Shown: positions 43,763 to 52,397, counted from the first letter of the stretch. The stretch is 64,000 bases of DNA from Aliiroseovarius crassostreae (GCF_001307765.1 NZ_LKBA01000004.1:124001-188000); one strand, 5' to 3'. The notes: generated by a model from the sequence alone, not told the origin. Numbers and translations are program-made.

Positions 43763-44410
43763 ATGCGGCCTCCTTTGCAGTATGAACGTGATCCGATGGC
43801 GATCTATGCCGAGAGCTTTGCGACACTCCGCCGTGAAGCCCGGTTGGAGCGGTTCCCCGGTGGCATGGCCGCGCTGGCCACCCGCGTGATCCACGCCTGC
43901 GGCATGGTCGAAGTGGCGGATCGTCTGGCTTTTTCACAAAACGCCTATGACGCGGGCCATGAAGCCCTGAAATCCGGCGCGCCGATCTTTTGTGACTGCG
44001 AAATGGTGGGCGCGGGGATTATTCGCCGCTATCTGCCCGCCGAGAATGAGGTGATTGTCACCCTGAACGATCCGCGCACCCCGCCGCTTGCCAAAGAAAT
44101 TGGCAACACGCGGTCGGCGGCTGCGGTTGAGTTATGGGCCGACAAGCTGGAAGGCGCCGTGGTGGCCGTGGGCAACGCGCCCACAGCACTTTTCCACCTG
44201 TTGGAGCTGATCGACGCGGGCGGGCCGAAACCCGCCGTGATCCTCGGCTTCCCGGTGGGGTTTGTCGGCGCTGCCGAAAGCAAAGCCGAGCTCGCCGCCA
44301 ACCCGCGCGGCTGCGAATTTGTCGCCCTGCGCGGGCGCCGTGGCGGATCGGCCATCGCTTCGGCGGCCGTGAACGCTCTGGCTGCGGGCCTGCCGGAGGA
44401 AAAGGCATGA
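43763..44410 (+). CDS. cobH: Precorrin-8X methylmutase
   Basis: 215 residues. CobH moves the C-11 methyl group to C-12, giving hydrogenobyrinic acid. Seen: RVIHACGMVEVADRLAFS with the catalytic His, GAPIFCDCEMVGAGI, VGNAPTALFHLLELI, and VGFPVGFVGAAESK-type motif (here LGFPVGFVGAAESKAEL). It starts 2 bp after the cbiX stop. Its stop overlaps the CPCC gene start. Confidence 0.96.
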   Translation: MRPPLQYERDPMAIYAESFATLRREARLERFPGGMAALATRVIHACGMVEVADRLAFSQNAYDAGHEALKSGAPIFCDCEMVGAGIIRRYLPAENEVIVTLNDPRTPPLAKEIGNTRSAAAVELWADKLEGAVVAVGNAPTALFHLLELIDAGGPKPAVILGFPVGFVGAAESKAELAANPRGCEFVALRGRRGGSAIASAAVNALAAGLPEEKA

Positions 44411-44817
44411 CCGAGATTAGCGCGTGGTTCACAAACTATGTCCGCTTTCTGGACGTACAGGACCACGCGGGCGCCAAAAAAATTGGCGATTATTTCCTTT
44501 GCCCATGCTGCCAACTTCCTACCTTGGAAGAACGCGCGACCTATGAAATATGTCAGGTATGTTGGTGGGAAGACGACGGTCAGGATGAAGCCACGGCAGA
44601 TCAGGTCACGGGTGGACCTAATGGCAGACATTCATTAACGCGAGCCAGAGAAAACTTCGGCCTTCACATGCATATGTACGATCCGGAAGCTGCAATTGAT
44701 GTGGTTCATAAGCCTTCGAAAAGAAGGTTGGAAATGCTCCAGTATCTTGAAGACATTCGTTCAGAGCGAGCACAGTTTTCATTAGAACGTTTTCGGGAGT
44801 TAGTGGAGGCGCTATGA
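44407..44817 (+). CDS. CPCC family cysteine-rich protein, inserted in the cob operon
   Basis: 136 residues. Core: YFLCPCCQLPTLEE (Cys 32/34/35), EICQVCWWEDDGQDE (Cys 49/52) and GGPNGRHSLTRARENF, as in the CPCC family, which often appears beside toxin genes as a possible immunity protein. It has no known role in B12 synthesis. The DNA is clearly more AT-rich than the neighbouring cob genes. It overlaps cobH and cobL by ATGA at both ends, so it keeps the operon translationally coupled. Probably acquired by transfer. Confidence 0.88.
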   Translation: MTEISAWFTNYVRFLDVQDHAGAKKIGDYFLCPCCQLPTLEERATYEICQVCWWEDDGQDEATADQVTGGPNGRHSLTRARENFGLHMHMYDPEAAIDVVHKPSKRRLEMLQYLEDIRSERAQFSLERFRELVEAL

Positions 44818-46013
44818 CCCAATCTTGGTTGCATATCATCGGCATCGGCGAAGACGGGCTGGATGGTCTGACTCCGGCCACCCGCGCGGTGATCGAAGCT
44901 GCCGATGTGATCGTCGGGGGCAAACGCCACCACGAGATGCTGGACACCAAAGCCGAGCGCCTCGCATGGCCCTCTCCTTTTGACGCCCTGATCGGCGAGC
45001 TGGACGCACGGCGTGGGCAGACCGTGGCCGTGCTTGCCTCTGGGGATCCGCTCTGGTTTTCAGTAGGAGCCAAGATCGGGCGTCACCTTGATCCGGCTGA
45101 GATCGTTTATCACCCGCAGGTCGGGGCCTTCCAGCTGGCGGCGGCGCGGATGGGCTGGTCGATGGCGGATCTCGAAACGCTCACCGTGCATGGTCGCCCG
45201 GTTGAGCAGATGATTGCCTTCATTCAGCCCGATGCGCGCCTGTTGATCCTGACCACCGGGGCGGAAACACCCGAACAGATCGCCAGGTTCCTGACCGAGC
45301 GTGGCTTTGGCAAATCGCGCATGACCGTGCTCGCACATATGGGTGGCGAGAAAGAAGCGCGGTTTGATGGGTTGGCCGAAAGCTGGGACCATGACGTGCC
45401 CGCCTTCAACACGCTGGCGGTGGACTGTATCGCCGCCCCGGATGCGGCGCTGCTGCCCCGCGTGCCGGGTCTGGCGGATGAGCTGTTTCAATCCGACGGC
45501 ACCATGACCAAGCAAGAGGTGCGCGCGGTTACGATTGCAAAACTCATGCCGATGCGTGGCGCTTTGCTGTGGGATATTGGCACCGGTTGCGGTTCGGTTG
45601 CGGTCGAATGGATGCGCGGTGCGCGCTATGCCCGTGCCATCGGGATCGAACCCAAACCCGAACGTCGTGCCATGGCCGCTGCCAACGCGCTGGCGCTGGG
45701 TGTTCCGCGTCTGGAGCTTGTCGACGGTATGGTCCCCGCCGCGCTGGAGGGCCTCGACGCGCCCGACGCTGTGTTCATCGGCGGTGGTCTGACCGAAGAA
45801 ACGTTCGATGCTGCCTGGGCGGCGCTGCGCCCGCTGGGGCGTCTGGTTGCCAATGCGGTCACCATCGAAAGTGAGATGTGCCTGACCGCGCTGCACAAGA
45901 AACACGGTGGCCAACTGGTGAAACTCTCGGTGGAACGTGCCGAAGCCCTCGGGCCGCTGTCCGGCTGGAAACCGCTGCGCCCGGTCACACAATGGAGCCT
46001 GATCAAAAGATGA
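44814..46013 (+). CDS. cobL: Precorrin-6Y C5,15-methyltransferase (decarboxylating)
   Basis: 399-residue fusion of CbiE (about 1-200; LHIIGIGEDGLDGLTPATRAVIEAADVIVGGKRH, LASGDPLWFSVGAKI) and CbiT (about 215-399; LLWDIGTGCGSVAVEWMRGA as SAM motif I, then FIGGGLTEETFDAAWAAL). It methylates C5 and C15 and decarboxylates the acetate at C12. ATGA overlaps on both sides. Confidence 0.96.
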   Translation: MTQSWLHIIGIGEDGLDGLTPATRAVIEAADVIVGGKRHHEMLDTKAERLAWPSPFDALIGELDARRGQTVAVLASGDPLWFSVGAKIGRHLDPAEIVYHPQVGAFQLAAARMGWSMADLETLTVHGRPVEQMIAFIQPDARLLILTTGAETPEQIARFLTERGFGKSRMTVLAHMGGEKEARFDGLAESWDHDVPAFNTLAVDCIAAPDAALLPRVPGLADELFQSDGTMTKQEVRAVTIAKLMPMRGALLWDIGTGCGSVAVEWMRGARYARAIGIEPKPERRAMAAANALALGVPRLELVDGMVPAALEGLDAPDAVFIGGGLTEETFDAAWAALRPLGRLVANAVTIESEMCLTALHKKHGGQLVKLSVERAEALGPLSGWKPLRPVTQWSLIKR

Positions 46014-46711
46014 ACGGAACCCTTTACGGGATCGGCCTCGGCCCGGGCGACCCCGAGCTGATGACGCTGAAGGCCGCACGGCTGATTGCGGCGGCCAAGG
46101 TGGTGGCCTATCCGGCTTTGGAATGTGGCAACAGCTTTGCGCGTTCGATCGCCGCGGATCTGATCGCCGAGGGCACAGATGAGATCCGTATCCCGGTGCC
46201 GATGACGGTTGAGCGCGCCCCGGCGCAGGCCGCCTATGACGCGGGTGCGGCACAGATCGCTGAGCGTCTGGCGGCGGGCGACGATGTGGTGGTGCTGTGT
46301 GAGGGTGACCCGTTTTTCTACGGCTCGTTCATGTATCTCTTTGCCCGTCTGTCGGATCGCTTCGACTGCGAGATCGTGCCCGGCGTGACCTCGATCACCA
46401 CCGTGGCCGCCCGGGCGCAGCGCCCGCTGGTGGCGCGCAACGAACGCCTGACCGTGCTGCCCGGCCCGCTGGACGAAGCTGAACTTCGGTCGCGGATTGA
46501 AGGCGCAGAGTCGGTGGCGATCATGAAGGTTGGCCGCCATCTTGCAAAAATTCGTGCGGTGATTGCCGATCTCGGCCTCACCGACAAAGCCACTTACGTG
46601 GAACGCGCCAGTCTGCCTGAAGAAGTGGTGCTGCCCCTGTCCGAGGCCCCCGAAAAGGCGCCCTATTTCTCGATGATCCTGCTTGCGAAAGGAACCGATC
46701 CATGGCTGTAA
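46010..46711 (+). CDS. cobI: Precorrin-2 C20-methyltransferase
   Basis: 233 residues, tetrapyrrole methylase fold: LYGIGLGPGDPELMTLKAARLI at the start, CEGDPFFYGSFMYLF and PGVTSITTVAARA in the middle. SAM-dependent step from precorrin-2 to precorrin-3A. ATG overlaps the cobL stop; the 3' end overlaps the next gene by 10 bp. Confidence 0.95.
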   Translation: MNGTLYGIGLGPGDPELMTLKAARLIAAAKVVAYPALECGNSFARSIAADLIAEGTDEIRIPVPMTVERAPAQAAYDAGAAQIAERLAAGDDVVVLCEGDPFFYGSFMYLFARLSDRFDCEIVPGVTSITTVAARAQRPLVARNERLTVLPGPLDEAELRSRIEGAESVAIMKVGRHLAKIRAVIADLGLTDKATYVERASLPEEVVLPLSEAPEKAPYFSMILLAKGTDPWL

Positions 46712-48501
46712 CGCCTGTTGTAATTTGCCTGAATGCCTCTGGAGAGCCTCTGGCCCATAAGGTTGCCGCCCTGTTGGGGGCTCAGGTCCATGGGCGTGAA
46801 GGTCGTGTGGAAAAAGCTGATGCGTTTTTCCCAAATGCGCTGGATCATGTGCGGATGCTGTTTGCGGCCGGCACGCCGGTTGTGGGTGTCTGTGCCGCCG
46901 GTATCCTGATCCGCGCGGTTGCCCCCATTCTGGCCAATAAGCTGGCGGAACCGCCCGTCGTGGCCGTGGCCGATGACGGATCCTCCGTGTTGCCGCTTTT
47001 GGGCGGGCATCGTGGCGCCAACCGTCTGGCCAGCCAGATTGCCGCTGAAATCGGCGCAACCGCCGCCGTGACCACCGCAGGCGACGTGTCAATGGGCGTG
47101 GCGCTGGACGAGCCGCCGGTTGGCTATCGTCTGGCCAATCAGAAAGACGCCAAAGAAGCCATGGCAGAGCTCTTGTCCGGCGCTGGCGTGTCCATCGTGG
47201 GTGAGAATATCTTCGACATCGAAGACGCAGGTGGCTCGGTCGAGCTGGTTGTGTCAGAAGCGCCGGTTGAAACCGGCCCGACCCGTCTGGCCTATCACCC
47301 GCAACGTTTCGCATTGGGCGTGGGCTGTGCGCGCAACGCAGATCCAGAAGAGCTGTGGCAGAACGTGTCCGAGCAACTGGCCGCCGCAAATATTGCCCCC
47401 GAAGCGATTGCCTGTGTGACCTCGCTGGACCTGAAAGCAGACGAACTGGCGATGAACCAACTGGCCCGCCGTCTGGGCGTGCCGTTCCGCGTGTTCACGG
47501 CAGAAGAACTGGAGGCCGAAACCGCGCGTCTGGCCAACCCCTCAGACGTGGTGTTTGAGGAAGTCGGCTGTCATGGCGTGTCGGAAGGCGCGGCGCTGGC
47601 TGCGGCTGGTCCGGATGCCGAACTGGTTGTTCCCAAGGTCAAAACCGCCAACACCACCTGCGCCATCGCCCGTGCGCCCGAACCGATTACCGAGATGCGC
47701 GGCCGTTCCCGTGGCAAGCTGTCCATCGTCTCAATCGGGCCGGGTCAGCACACATGGCGCACACCGGAAGCGAGCCACCTGCTGCAAGAAGCCGAGGAGC
47801 TGGTGGGCTATGGCCTCTATATCGATCTGATCGGCCCGCTGGCCGCGGGCAAAACCCGGTCCGACTTCCCGCTGGGCGGCGAAGAAGACCGCTGCCGTTA
47901 CGCGCTGGAACAAGCGGGCAAGGGCAAGAACGTGGCGCTGGTCTGCTCGGGCGATGCGGGCATCTACGCCATGGGCGCGCTGGTCTATGAACTTCTGGAC
48001 CGCACTGCCGAAGAAAAGGGCGTGACCGATGCCGCGCGTCGGGTCGAAGTGGTGTCCACCCCCGGCGTGTCCGCGCTGCAGGGGGCAGCCGCCCGTGCAG
48101 GCGCCCCGCTGGGCCATGACTTCTGCGCCATTTCGCTGTCGGATCTGCTGACCCACCGCGAGGATATCGTGAAGCGTCTGCATGCCGCCGCCGAGGGCGA
48201 CTTCGTGATCGCCTTCTACAACCCCGTCTCGATGAAGCGCCGCACCCTGCTGGCCGAAGCCCGCGACATCCTGTTGAAGCACCGCCCGGCGGACACGCCC
48301 GTCATGCTGGCGTCCAACCTCGGTCGCCCGACAGAGAACATCCGCTATCGTCGTCTGGACGAGTTGCAGGTGGACGAGGTCGATATGCTGACCGTGGTGC
48401 TGGTGGGATCCTCGAACTCGCGCCTTGCACAACTGGGCGAAGGCCCGCGTATGTTTACCCCGCGCGGCTATGCCCGCCGCATTGATGGAGACCTGTCATG
48501 A
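46702..48501 (+). CDS. cobJ: CbiG-CobJ fusion (precorrin-3B C17-methyltransferase)
   Basis: 599 residues. About 1-330 is CbiG-like: VVGVCAAGILIRAVAPIL, PVVAVADDGSSVLPLLGGHRGANRLA, then the CobE/CbiG-C part (FALGVGCARNADPEEL to GVSEGAALAAAG). About 345-590 is the CobJ/CbiH tetrapyrrole methylase (LSIVSIGPGQHTWRTPEA, VCSGDAGIYAMGALVYE, STPGVSALQGAAARAGAPLGHDFCAISLSDLLT, FYNPVSMKRR). CobJ methylates C17 with ring contraction. CbiG opens the delta-lactone in the anaerobic pathway, so its fusion here is notable. Confidence 0.93.
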   Translation: MAVTPVVICLNASGEPLAHKVAALLGAQVHGREGRVEKADAFFPNALDHVRMLFAAGTPVVGVCAAGILIRAVAPILANKLAEPPVVAVADDGSSVLPLLGGHRGANRLASQIAAEIGATAAVTTAGDVSMGVALDEPPVGYRLANQKDAKEAMAELLSGAGVSIVGENIFDIEDAGGSVELVVSEAPVETGPTRLAYHPQRFALGVGCARNADPEELWQNVSEQLAAANIAPEAIACVTSLDLKADELAMNQLARRLGVPFRVFTAEELEAETARLANPSDVVFEEVGCHGVSEGAALAAAGPDAELVVPKVKTANTTCAIARAPEPITEMRGRSRGKLSIVSIGPGQHTWRTPEASHLLQEAEELVGYGLYIDLIGPLAAGKTRSDFPLGGEEDRCRYALEQAGKGKNVALVCSGDAGIYAMGALVYELLDRTAEEKGVTDAARRVEVVSTPGVSALQGAAARAGAPLGHDFCAISLSDLLTHREDIVKRLHAAAEGDFVIAFYNPVSMKRRTLLAEARDILLKHRPADTPVMLASNLGRPTENIRYRRLDELQVDEVDMLTVVLVGSSNSRLAQLGEGPRMFTPRGYARRIDGDLS

Positions 48502-49289
48502 CCGTCTATTTCATTGGGGCAGGCCCCGGCGACCCCGAGCTTCTGACCCTGAAAGCGCAGCGCATCATTGGCGAATGCCCGGTGTGTCTGTATGCGGGAT
48601 CTTTGGTCCCGCCGCAGGTTGTGGCTTGCGCACCCGAAGGGGCAAAGGTCATGGACACCGCGCCCATGACGCTGGACGACACCCACGCTGAAATCAAGGC
48701 CGCCCACGCGCGCGGTGAAGATGTGGCCCGTGTGCATTCCGGTGACCCTTCGCTTTATGGGGCGATTGCCGAACAGATCCGCCGCCTGAAAGCAGACGGG
48801 ATCGACTACAAGGTCATCCCGGGTGTGCCCGCCTACGCAGCCGCCGCGGCGGCACTGGGGCAGGAACTCACCATCCCCGAGATTGCCCAGTCGATTGTGC
48901 TCACGCGCATGTCGATGCAGTCGACCTCGATGCCCGAAGGGGAAACGCTGGAGAATTTTGCCAAGACCGGGGCCACGCTCGCCATTCACCTCGCCGTGCG
49001 CAATATGCGTGAGATTGAGCGCGTGCTGACCCCTTATTATGGGGCGGAGTGTCCGGTGGTGGTGGCCTATCGCGTGGGCTGGCCAGACGAGATGCTGATC
49101 CGTGGCACCATTGCCGATATCCGCAAGAAAGTGCGGGCTGAAAAGATCACCCGCACCGCGCTGATCCTCGTGGGCCCCGCCCTTAACTCCGCGCGCGATT
49201 TCAAGGATAGCGCGCTTTATGATCCCTCCATCCCACATGTGCTGCGCCCTGTGGTGGGTGTGGATCTGGTGGAAGATAACAACACCTGA
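48498..49289 (+). CDS. cobM: Precorrin-4 C11-methyltransferase
   Basis: 263 residues: VYFIGAGPGDPELLTLKAQRII, HSGDPSLYGAIAEQIRRL, PGVPAYAAAAAALGQELTIPEIAQSIVLTR, and YGAECPVVVAYRVGWPDE. SAM-dependent methylation of precorrin-4 at C11. ATGA overlap with cobJ; last gene of the operon, followed by a terminator. cobF, cobK, cobB and cobG/cobZ are not in the window. Confidence 0.96.
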   Translation: MTVYFIGAGPGDPELLTLKAQRIIGECPVCLYAGSLVPPQVVACAPEGAKVMDTAPMTLDDTHAEIKAAHARGEDVARVHSGDPSLYGAIAEQIRRLKADGIDYKVIPGVPAYAAAAAALGQELTIPEIAQSIVLTRMSMQSTSMPEGETLENFAKTGATLAIHLAVRNMREIERVLTPYYGAECPVVVAYRVGWPDEMLIRGTIADIRKKVRAEKITRTALILVGPALNSARDFKDSALYDPSIPHVLRPVVGVDLVEDNNT

Positions 49290-49310
49290 TTGGGTCAGGC
49301 TTTGAAATGC

Positions 49311-49345
49311 AAAAAACGGCGCGGGCATGCCTGCGCCGTTTCTGG
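49311..49345 (+). terminator. Terminator of the cobalamin operon
   Basis: AAACGGCGC and GCGCCGTTT form a 9-bp stem; the loop GGGCATGCCT is partly self-complementary. The T-run is short (TTTCT). It begins 22 bp after the cobM stop. Confidence 0.75.
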
Positions 49346-49438
49346 TTGCGGGCTTTGATGCAACGCGTTGTGGATAATTTGAAAAAATTCCCAATCTGAC
49401 AAAAGGTTAACTTGACCGTTACATATCTCGTGCCATGA

Positions 49439-49446
49439 TTAACCAT
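49439..49446 (+). promoter_or_regulatory. CtrA half-site TTAACCAT
   Basis: TTAACCAT, the CtrA half-motif, 20 bp upstream of the ATG at 49466; a further GGTTAAC lies 30 bp upstream of it. Single half-site, so weaker than the boxes at 4781 and 54977. Confidence 0.3.
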
Positions 49447-49465
49447 CCGCGATGGGAGATGGAAC

Positions 49466-49819
49466 ATGCTGGAATTTTTGCCTCAGGAAGTGCGCGACGG
49501 CCTGGAAGCCGCCCGCAAGCGCGATCTGAAAAAGAAATCACGCCTGCGTATACGGGTGAATGAAGAAGTGTTTCCCGTGTTGAAATTCTGGGAAACCGGC
49601 TTTTCCCTGGACGTCGCACGTGCCCCGCATCTGCGTGGGCTGGTTGACCTCTATGATGGCACCCGCCACCTCTATCAATGCCTGATCGTCGCTTCGGAAG
49701 AAGAGGATGGCCAGATGAAATATGAATTCAAGCGCAAGGCCGAGGCCCACGACAACGTCCCGCTGGATTTTGCGCGCGAGGACAACGCGCCTGTTGGGCT
49801 GATCACCAAAGAAGCGTAG
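49466..49819 (+). CDS. Small conserved protein, function unknown (PilZ-like?)
   Basis: 117 residues, highly charged N-terminal helix (MLEFLPQEVRDGLEAARKRD) then a beta-rich part (SRLRIRVNEEVFPVLKFWETGFSLD, GLVDLYDGTRHLYQCLIVASEEEDGQMKYEFKRK). The beta arrangement and the RxRV...FSLD pattern recall PilZ-type barrels, but the RxxxR and D/NxSxxG residues are not clear, so this is only a guess. No signal peptide. Ribosome site GGGAGATGGA. Monocistronic. Confidence 0.75.
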   Translation: MLEFLPQEVRDGLEAARKRDLKKKSRLRIRVNEEVFPVLKFWETGFSLDVARAPHLRGLVDLYDGTRHLYQCLIVASEEEDGQMKYEFKRKAEAHDNVPLDFAREDNAPVGLITKEA

Positions 49820-49875
49820 CATTGCTATAGGCGCAGCAAGCCCCCCGCCTTGGTATCCAATCGTAAAGACCTACC

Positions 49876-50352
49876 ATGAGTTCACTTCAAAAAGCCCGAA
49901 GCTTGCGCCCGTGGTTGGTCTCTGTGGTTGTGATAAGGCCGGGGGAAATGCACTCTGAAATCCTGCTTCTGAAACGTGTGGCCAAACCGGCCGGGGTCTG
50001 GTGTCAGGTGGCTGGCAAGATCGAGTCGGGCGAAACCGCTTGGGCTGCAGCGTTGCGCGAGTTGAAAGAAGAAACCGGTCTGAGCCCGTTGGCCTTTTAC
50101 AACGCCGATATCTGCGAACAATTCTATGAACCCTGGACCGATCAGATCGTGATCGCACCTGTCTTTGTGGCAATTGTCCCCAAGGGGGCTGAGGTGCGGC
50201 TCAACAACGAACATTCAGATTACGCCTGGCTTTCAAGCGAACAGGCCGTTTCCCGCGTCAGCTTTCCCGGCCAGAAACGCATGCTGCGCGAGGTGGATCT
50301 CACCTTCCTTCAATCGAACCCGGATCCGCTCCTGCAAATCCCGCTCTCCTGA
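49876..50352 (+). CDS. NUDIX hydrolase
   Basis: 158 residues with a full Nudix box at residues 47-69 (Gly 47, Glu 53, Arg 61-Glu 62, Glu 65-Glu 66, Gly 68). N-terminal LRPWLVSVVVIRPG and C-terminal HSDYAWLSSEQAVSRVSFPGQKRMLREV fit dihydroneopterin triphosphate or (d)NTP pyrophosphatases; the substrate is not settled. Starts 57 bp after the previous gene. Confidence 0.92.
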   Translation: MSSLQKARSLRPWLVSVVVIRPGEMHSEILLLKRVAKPAGVWCQVAGKIESGETAWAAALRELKEETGLSPLAFYNADICEQFYEPWTDQIVIAPVFVAIVPKGAEVRLNNEHSDYAWLSSEQAVSRVSFPGQKRMLREVDLTFLQSNPDPLLQIPLS

Positions 50353-50419
50353 TTTTCCTTGCTCAAATACCTTGGGGTGAATGCGCGTATGCGCAGAGGG
50401 GCAAAGCCCCTTCGGGTTC
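50351..50419 (+). repeat. Dispersed intergenic repeat, divergent copy
   Basis: TTTTCCTTGCTCAAATACC, TTGGGGTG, then an AGGGGC-AAA-GCCCCT hairpin. The GGGGC-N3-GCCCC hairpin is shared with the copies at 12408 and 16674; the core is a variant also seen near 7783. Confidence 0.4.
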
Positions 50420-50444
50420 ACATCATGCGCCCTCAAACGCCGGA

Positions 50445-50987
50445 TCAGGGCCGAATTTCCACCTCGGTCCCATCCGGCGTAATGGACCACAATTCCTCAA
50501 TTTCCGCGTCCGACACGGCAATACAGCCTGCGGTCCAGTCTCCGGGTAAGGTGACAAACCGCCCCGCGCCGTTGGGTTGTCCATGGATGAAGATGTCACC
50601 GCCGGGGCTTTTCCCCATTGCCGTTGCGCGCGAGATATCCTCTGGCTGCGGGTAATCAATGCCCAGTGACAGATGATATGCGCTGCTTGGATTGCGGCGA
50701 TTGATGTGAAACAGACCTTCCGGGGTCTTGCCATCACCTTCGACCTCCTTGTCGCCTTCCGGGGTAAATCCCAGGGCAATCCGATAGGTTCGCAGGGCTT
50801 CGCCCTCCCGGAACACAGTCATTTTTCGCGCAGCTTTCTCCACCAAAATCCGGTCGATCTGTCCGGAAATCGGTTCCATCAGCGGGGGGGCGGGTGGGGG
50901 CGCGAACCTGTCCCACAGGATCACCCCGATCAGGGCAATCACCGCAAGAAGGGTCAGGCGCGAAAAGAGGCGGGCGAGATGGCGCAT
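50445..50987 (-). CDS. L,D-transpeptidase (YkuD domain)
   Basis: 180 residues. One N-terminal membrane helix (about 10-25), Pro-rich linker, then a YkuD domain: FIHGQPNG with His 135 and DWTAGCIAV with catalytic Cys 155. It forms or edits 3-3 crosslinks, or anchors proteins to peptidoglycan, in the periplasm. The SGCIR-like motif is here AGCIAV, lacking the usual Arg. Monocistronic. Confidence 0.92.
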   Translation of the reverse strand: MRHLARLFSRLTLLAVIALIGVILWDRFAPPPAPPLMEPISGQIDRILVEKAARKMTVFREGEALRTYRIALGFTPEGDKEVEGDGKTPEGLFHINRRNPSSAYHLSLGIDYPQPEDISRATAMGKSPGGDIFIHGQPNGAGRFVTLPGDWTAGCIAVSDAEIEELWSITPDGTEVEIRP

Positions 50988-51090
50988 GACGCCAAGCTCG
51001 CGCGGGACCTTGATCAGTGCAAGCAGGTTCCGGACCGGCTGTCATGCACGGGCAGGGATTTGCCGAGTGGGGCGGGCTGGGTCGCCGGGC

Positions 51091-52287
51091 TTATTGCAGA
51101 TCCGCAAACGCGCGTTGCAGGCGCGACACGGCCTCTTCCACCCGTGCGCTTTGGGTGGCGAGGTTGACACGTTGGAACCCCTCTCCGCCGGTGCCAAAGC
51201 TCGGGCCGGGGCTGACGGCAATCCGGGCCTTATCCCGAATGCGGGCAATCACCTCGTCATGGGGCATGCCGGTGCCGGAAAAATCGACCCAGGCCAGATA
51301 TGTCGACTGCAGCGGCAGCGACCGCACACCGGGGATGGCATTCACACCCGTGTCGAAAATCTCACGGTTGCGGGTCAGATGCACCAGCTGCTGATCCACC
51401 CAGTCCGCCCCTTCCGGTGAATAGGCGGCTGTGATCATGTCCACCGACAGCATCGCCGCGCCATAGTCCAGTGCCGACAGGCGCTTGCGCATGGTCTGGC
51501 GCAGATCAGGGTCGGGGATGATCATGTTGCCGGTTCGCTGCCCGGCGATGTTAAAGGTCTTTGATGCGGCTGACAGGGTGATCAGGCGGGGCAGGGCTTC
51601 GGGGGCGGCCACGGCTGTGGGCATATGGGTATGCCCTTCATAGACCAGATCCTGATGGATTTCGTCCGAGACAAGCATCAAATCATTGCGCGCGGCAAAA
51701 TTCGCCACATCCCTCAGTTCCTCGGCGGTCCAGACCCGGCCCGAAGGGTTCTGCGGCGAGCAGAAGATGATCATGCGCTCATCGCCGGTCAGGCGCGATT
51801 GCGCATCCTCCAGATCCAGAACATAGGTGTCACCGTCGCGTACCAGCGGGCATTCCACCACCTTGCGCCCGTTCTTGCTGATCTTCAGTGCAAATTCGTG
51901 ATAGACTGGGGTGAAGATCACCACCCCGTCACCCGGTTCCGTCCAGGTTTGCAGGCAGAGCGCAATGGCGTTTCCCAACCCTTGTGAGGTGAGCACCCAA
52001 TCCGGGTCCACGTCCCAGTTGTGCCGGGTTTTCATCCACCATGCCACGGCATTCAGGTAATCGGGATGGTCCCAGGAATAGCCAAATACGCCGTGATCCG
52101 CGGCCTTGCGAATGGCCTCGATCACACAAGGCGCAGTGGCAAAGTCGCTGTCGGCTGTCCACATTGCCAACCCATCCTCGGCCGGCACACCGAAAAGCTG
52201 CTCCATCTTGTCCCATTTCGAGCAATGGGTGCCGCGACGATCAATCATCGTGTCAAAAGCGTTGGGAGCGGTCTGTGCGGTGGTCAT
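51091..52287 (-). CDS. MalY/PatB-type aminotransferase (cystathionine beta-lyase-like)
   Basis: 398-residue PLP fold-type I enzyme. MWTADSDFATAPCVIEAI is the MalY/PatB start; PQNPSGRVWT, SDEIHQDLVYEGH and PLP-Lys in SAASKTFNIAGQRTGN. C-S beta-lyase of cystathionine or cysteine conjugates is likely. ATG 52287 is used since the 45-residue longer frame is non-conserved and crosses the hairpin at 52337. Monocistronic. Confidence 0.9.
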   Translation of the reverse strand: MTTAQTAPNAFDTMIDRRGTHCSKWDKMEQLFGVPAEDGLAMWTADSDFATAPCVIEAIRKAADHGVFGYSWDHPDYLNAVAWWMKTRHNWDVDPDWVLTSQGLGNAIALCLQTWTEPGDGVVIFTPVYHEFALKISKNGRKVVECPLVRDGDTYVLDLEDAQSRLTGDERMIIFCSPQNPSGRVWTAEELRDVANFAARNDLMLVSDEIHQDLVYEGHTHMPTAVAAPEALPRLITLSAASKTFNIAGQRTGNMIIPDPDLRQTMRKRLSALDYGAAMLSVDMITAAYSPEGADWVDQQLVHLTRNREIFDTGVNAIPGVRSLPLQSTYLAWVDFSGTGMPHDEVIARIRDKARIAVSPGPSFGTGGEGFQRVNLATQSARVEEAVSRLQRAFADLQ

Positions 52288-52336
52288 CGCGGGATATCCA
52301 TTGTCTGGTTTTCTGTTCCGAGGCACGTTAAATCGT

Positions 52337-52371
52337 TTCGCGCCAAGCTTGCAACAAAAGCTTGGCGCGAA
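52337..52371. promoter_or_regulatory. Perfect 14-bp hairpin upstream of the lyase gene
   Basis: TTCGCGCCAAGCTT and its exact complement AAGCTTGGCGCGAA around GCAACAA. It lies 50 bp upstream of the lyase start, in the 288-bp divergent gap before def. Could be an operator, an mRNA leader structure or a terminator without T-run. Confidence 0.6.
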
Positions 52372-52397
52372 CTGCACGGAACCCATTGATGTTGTGG

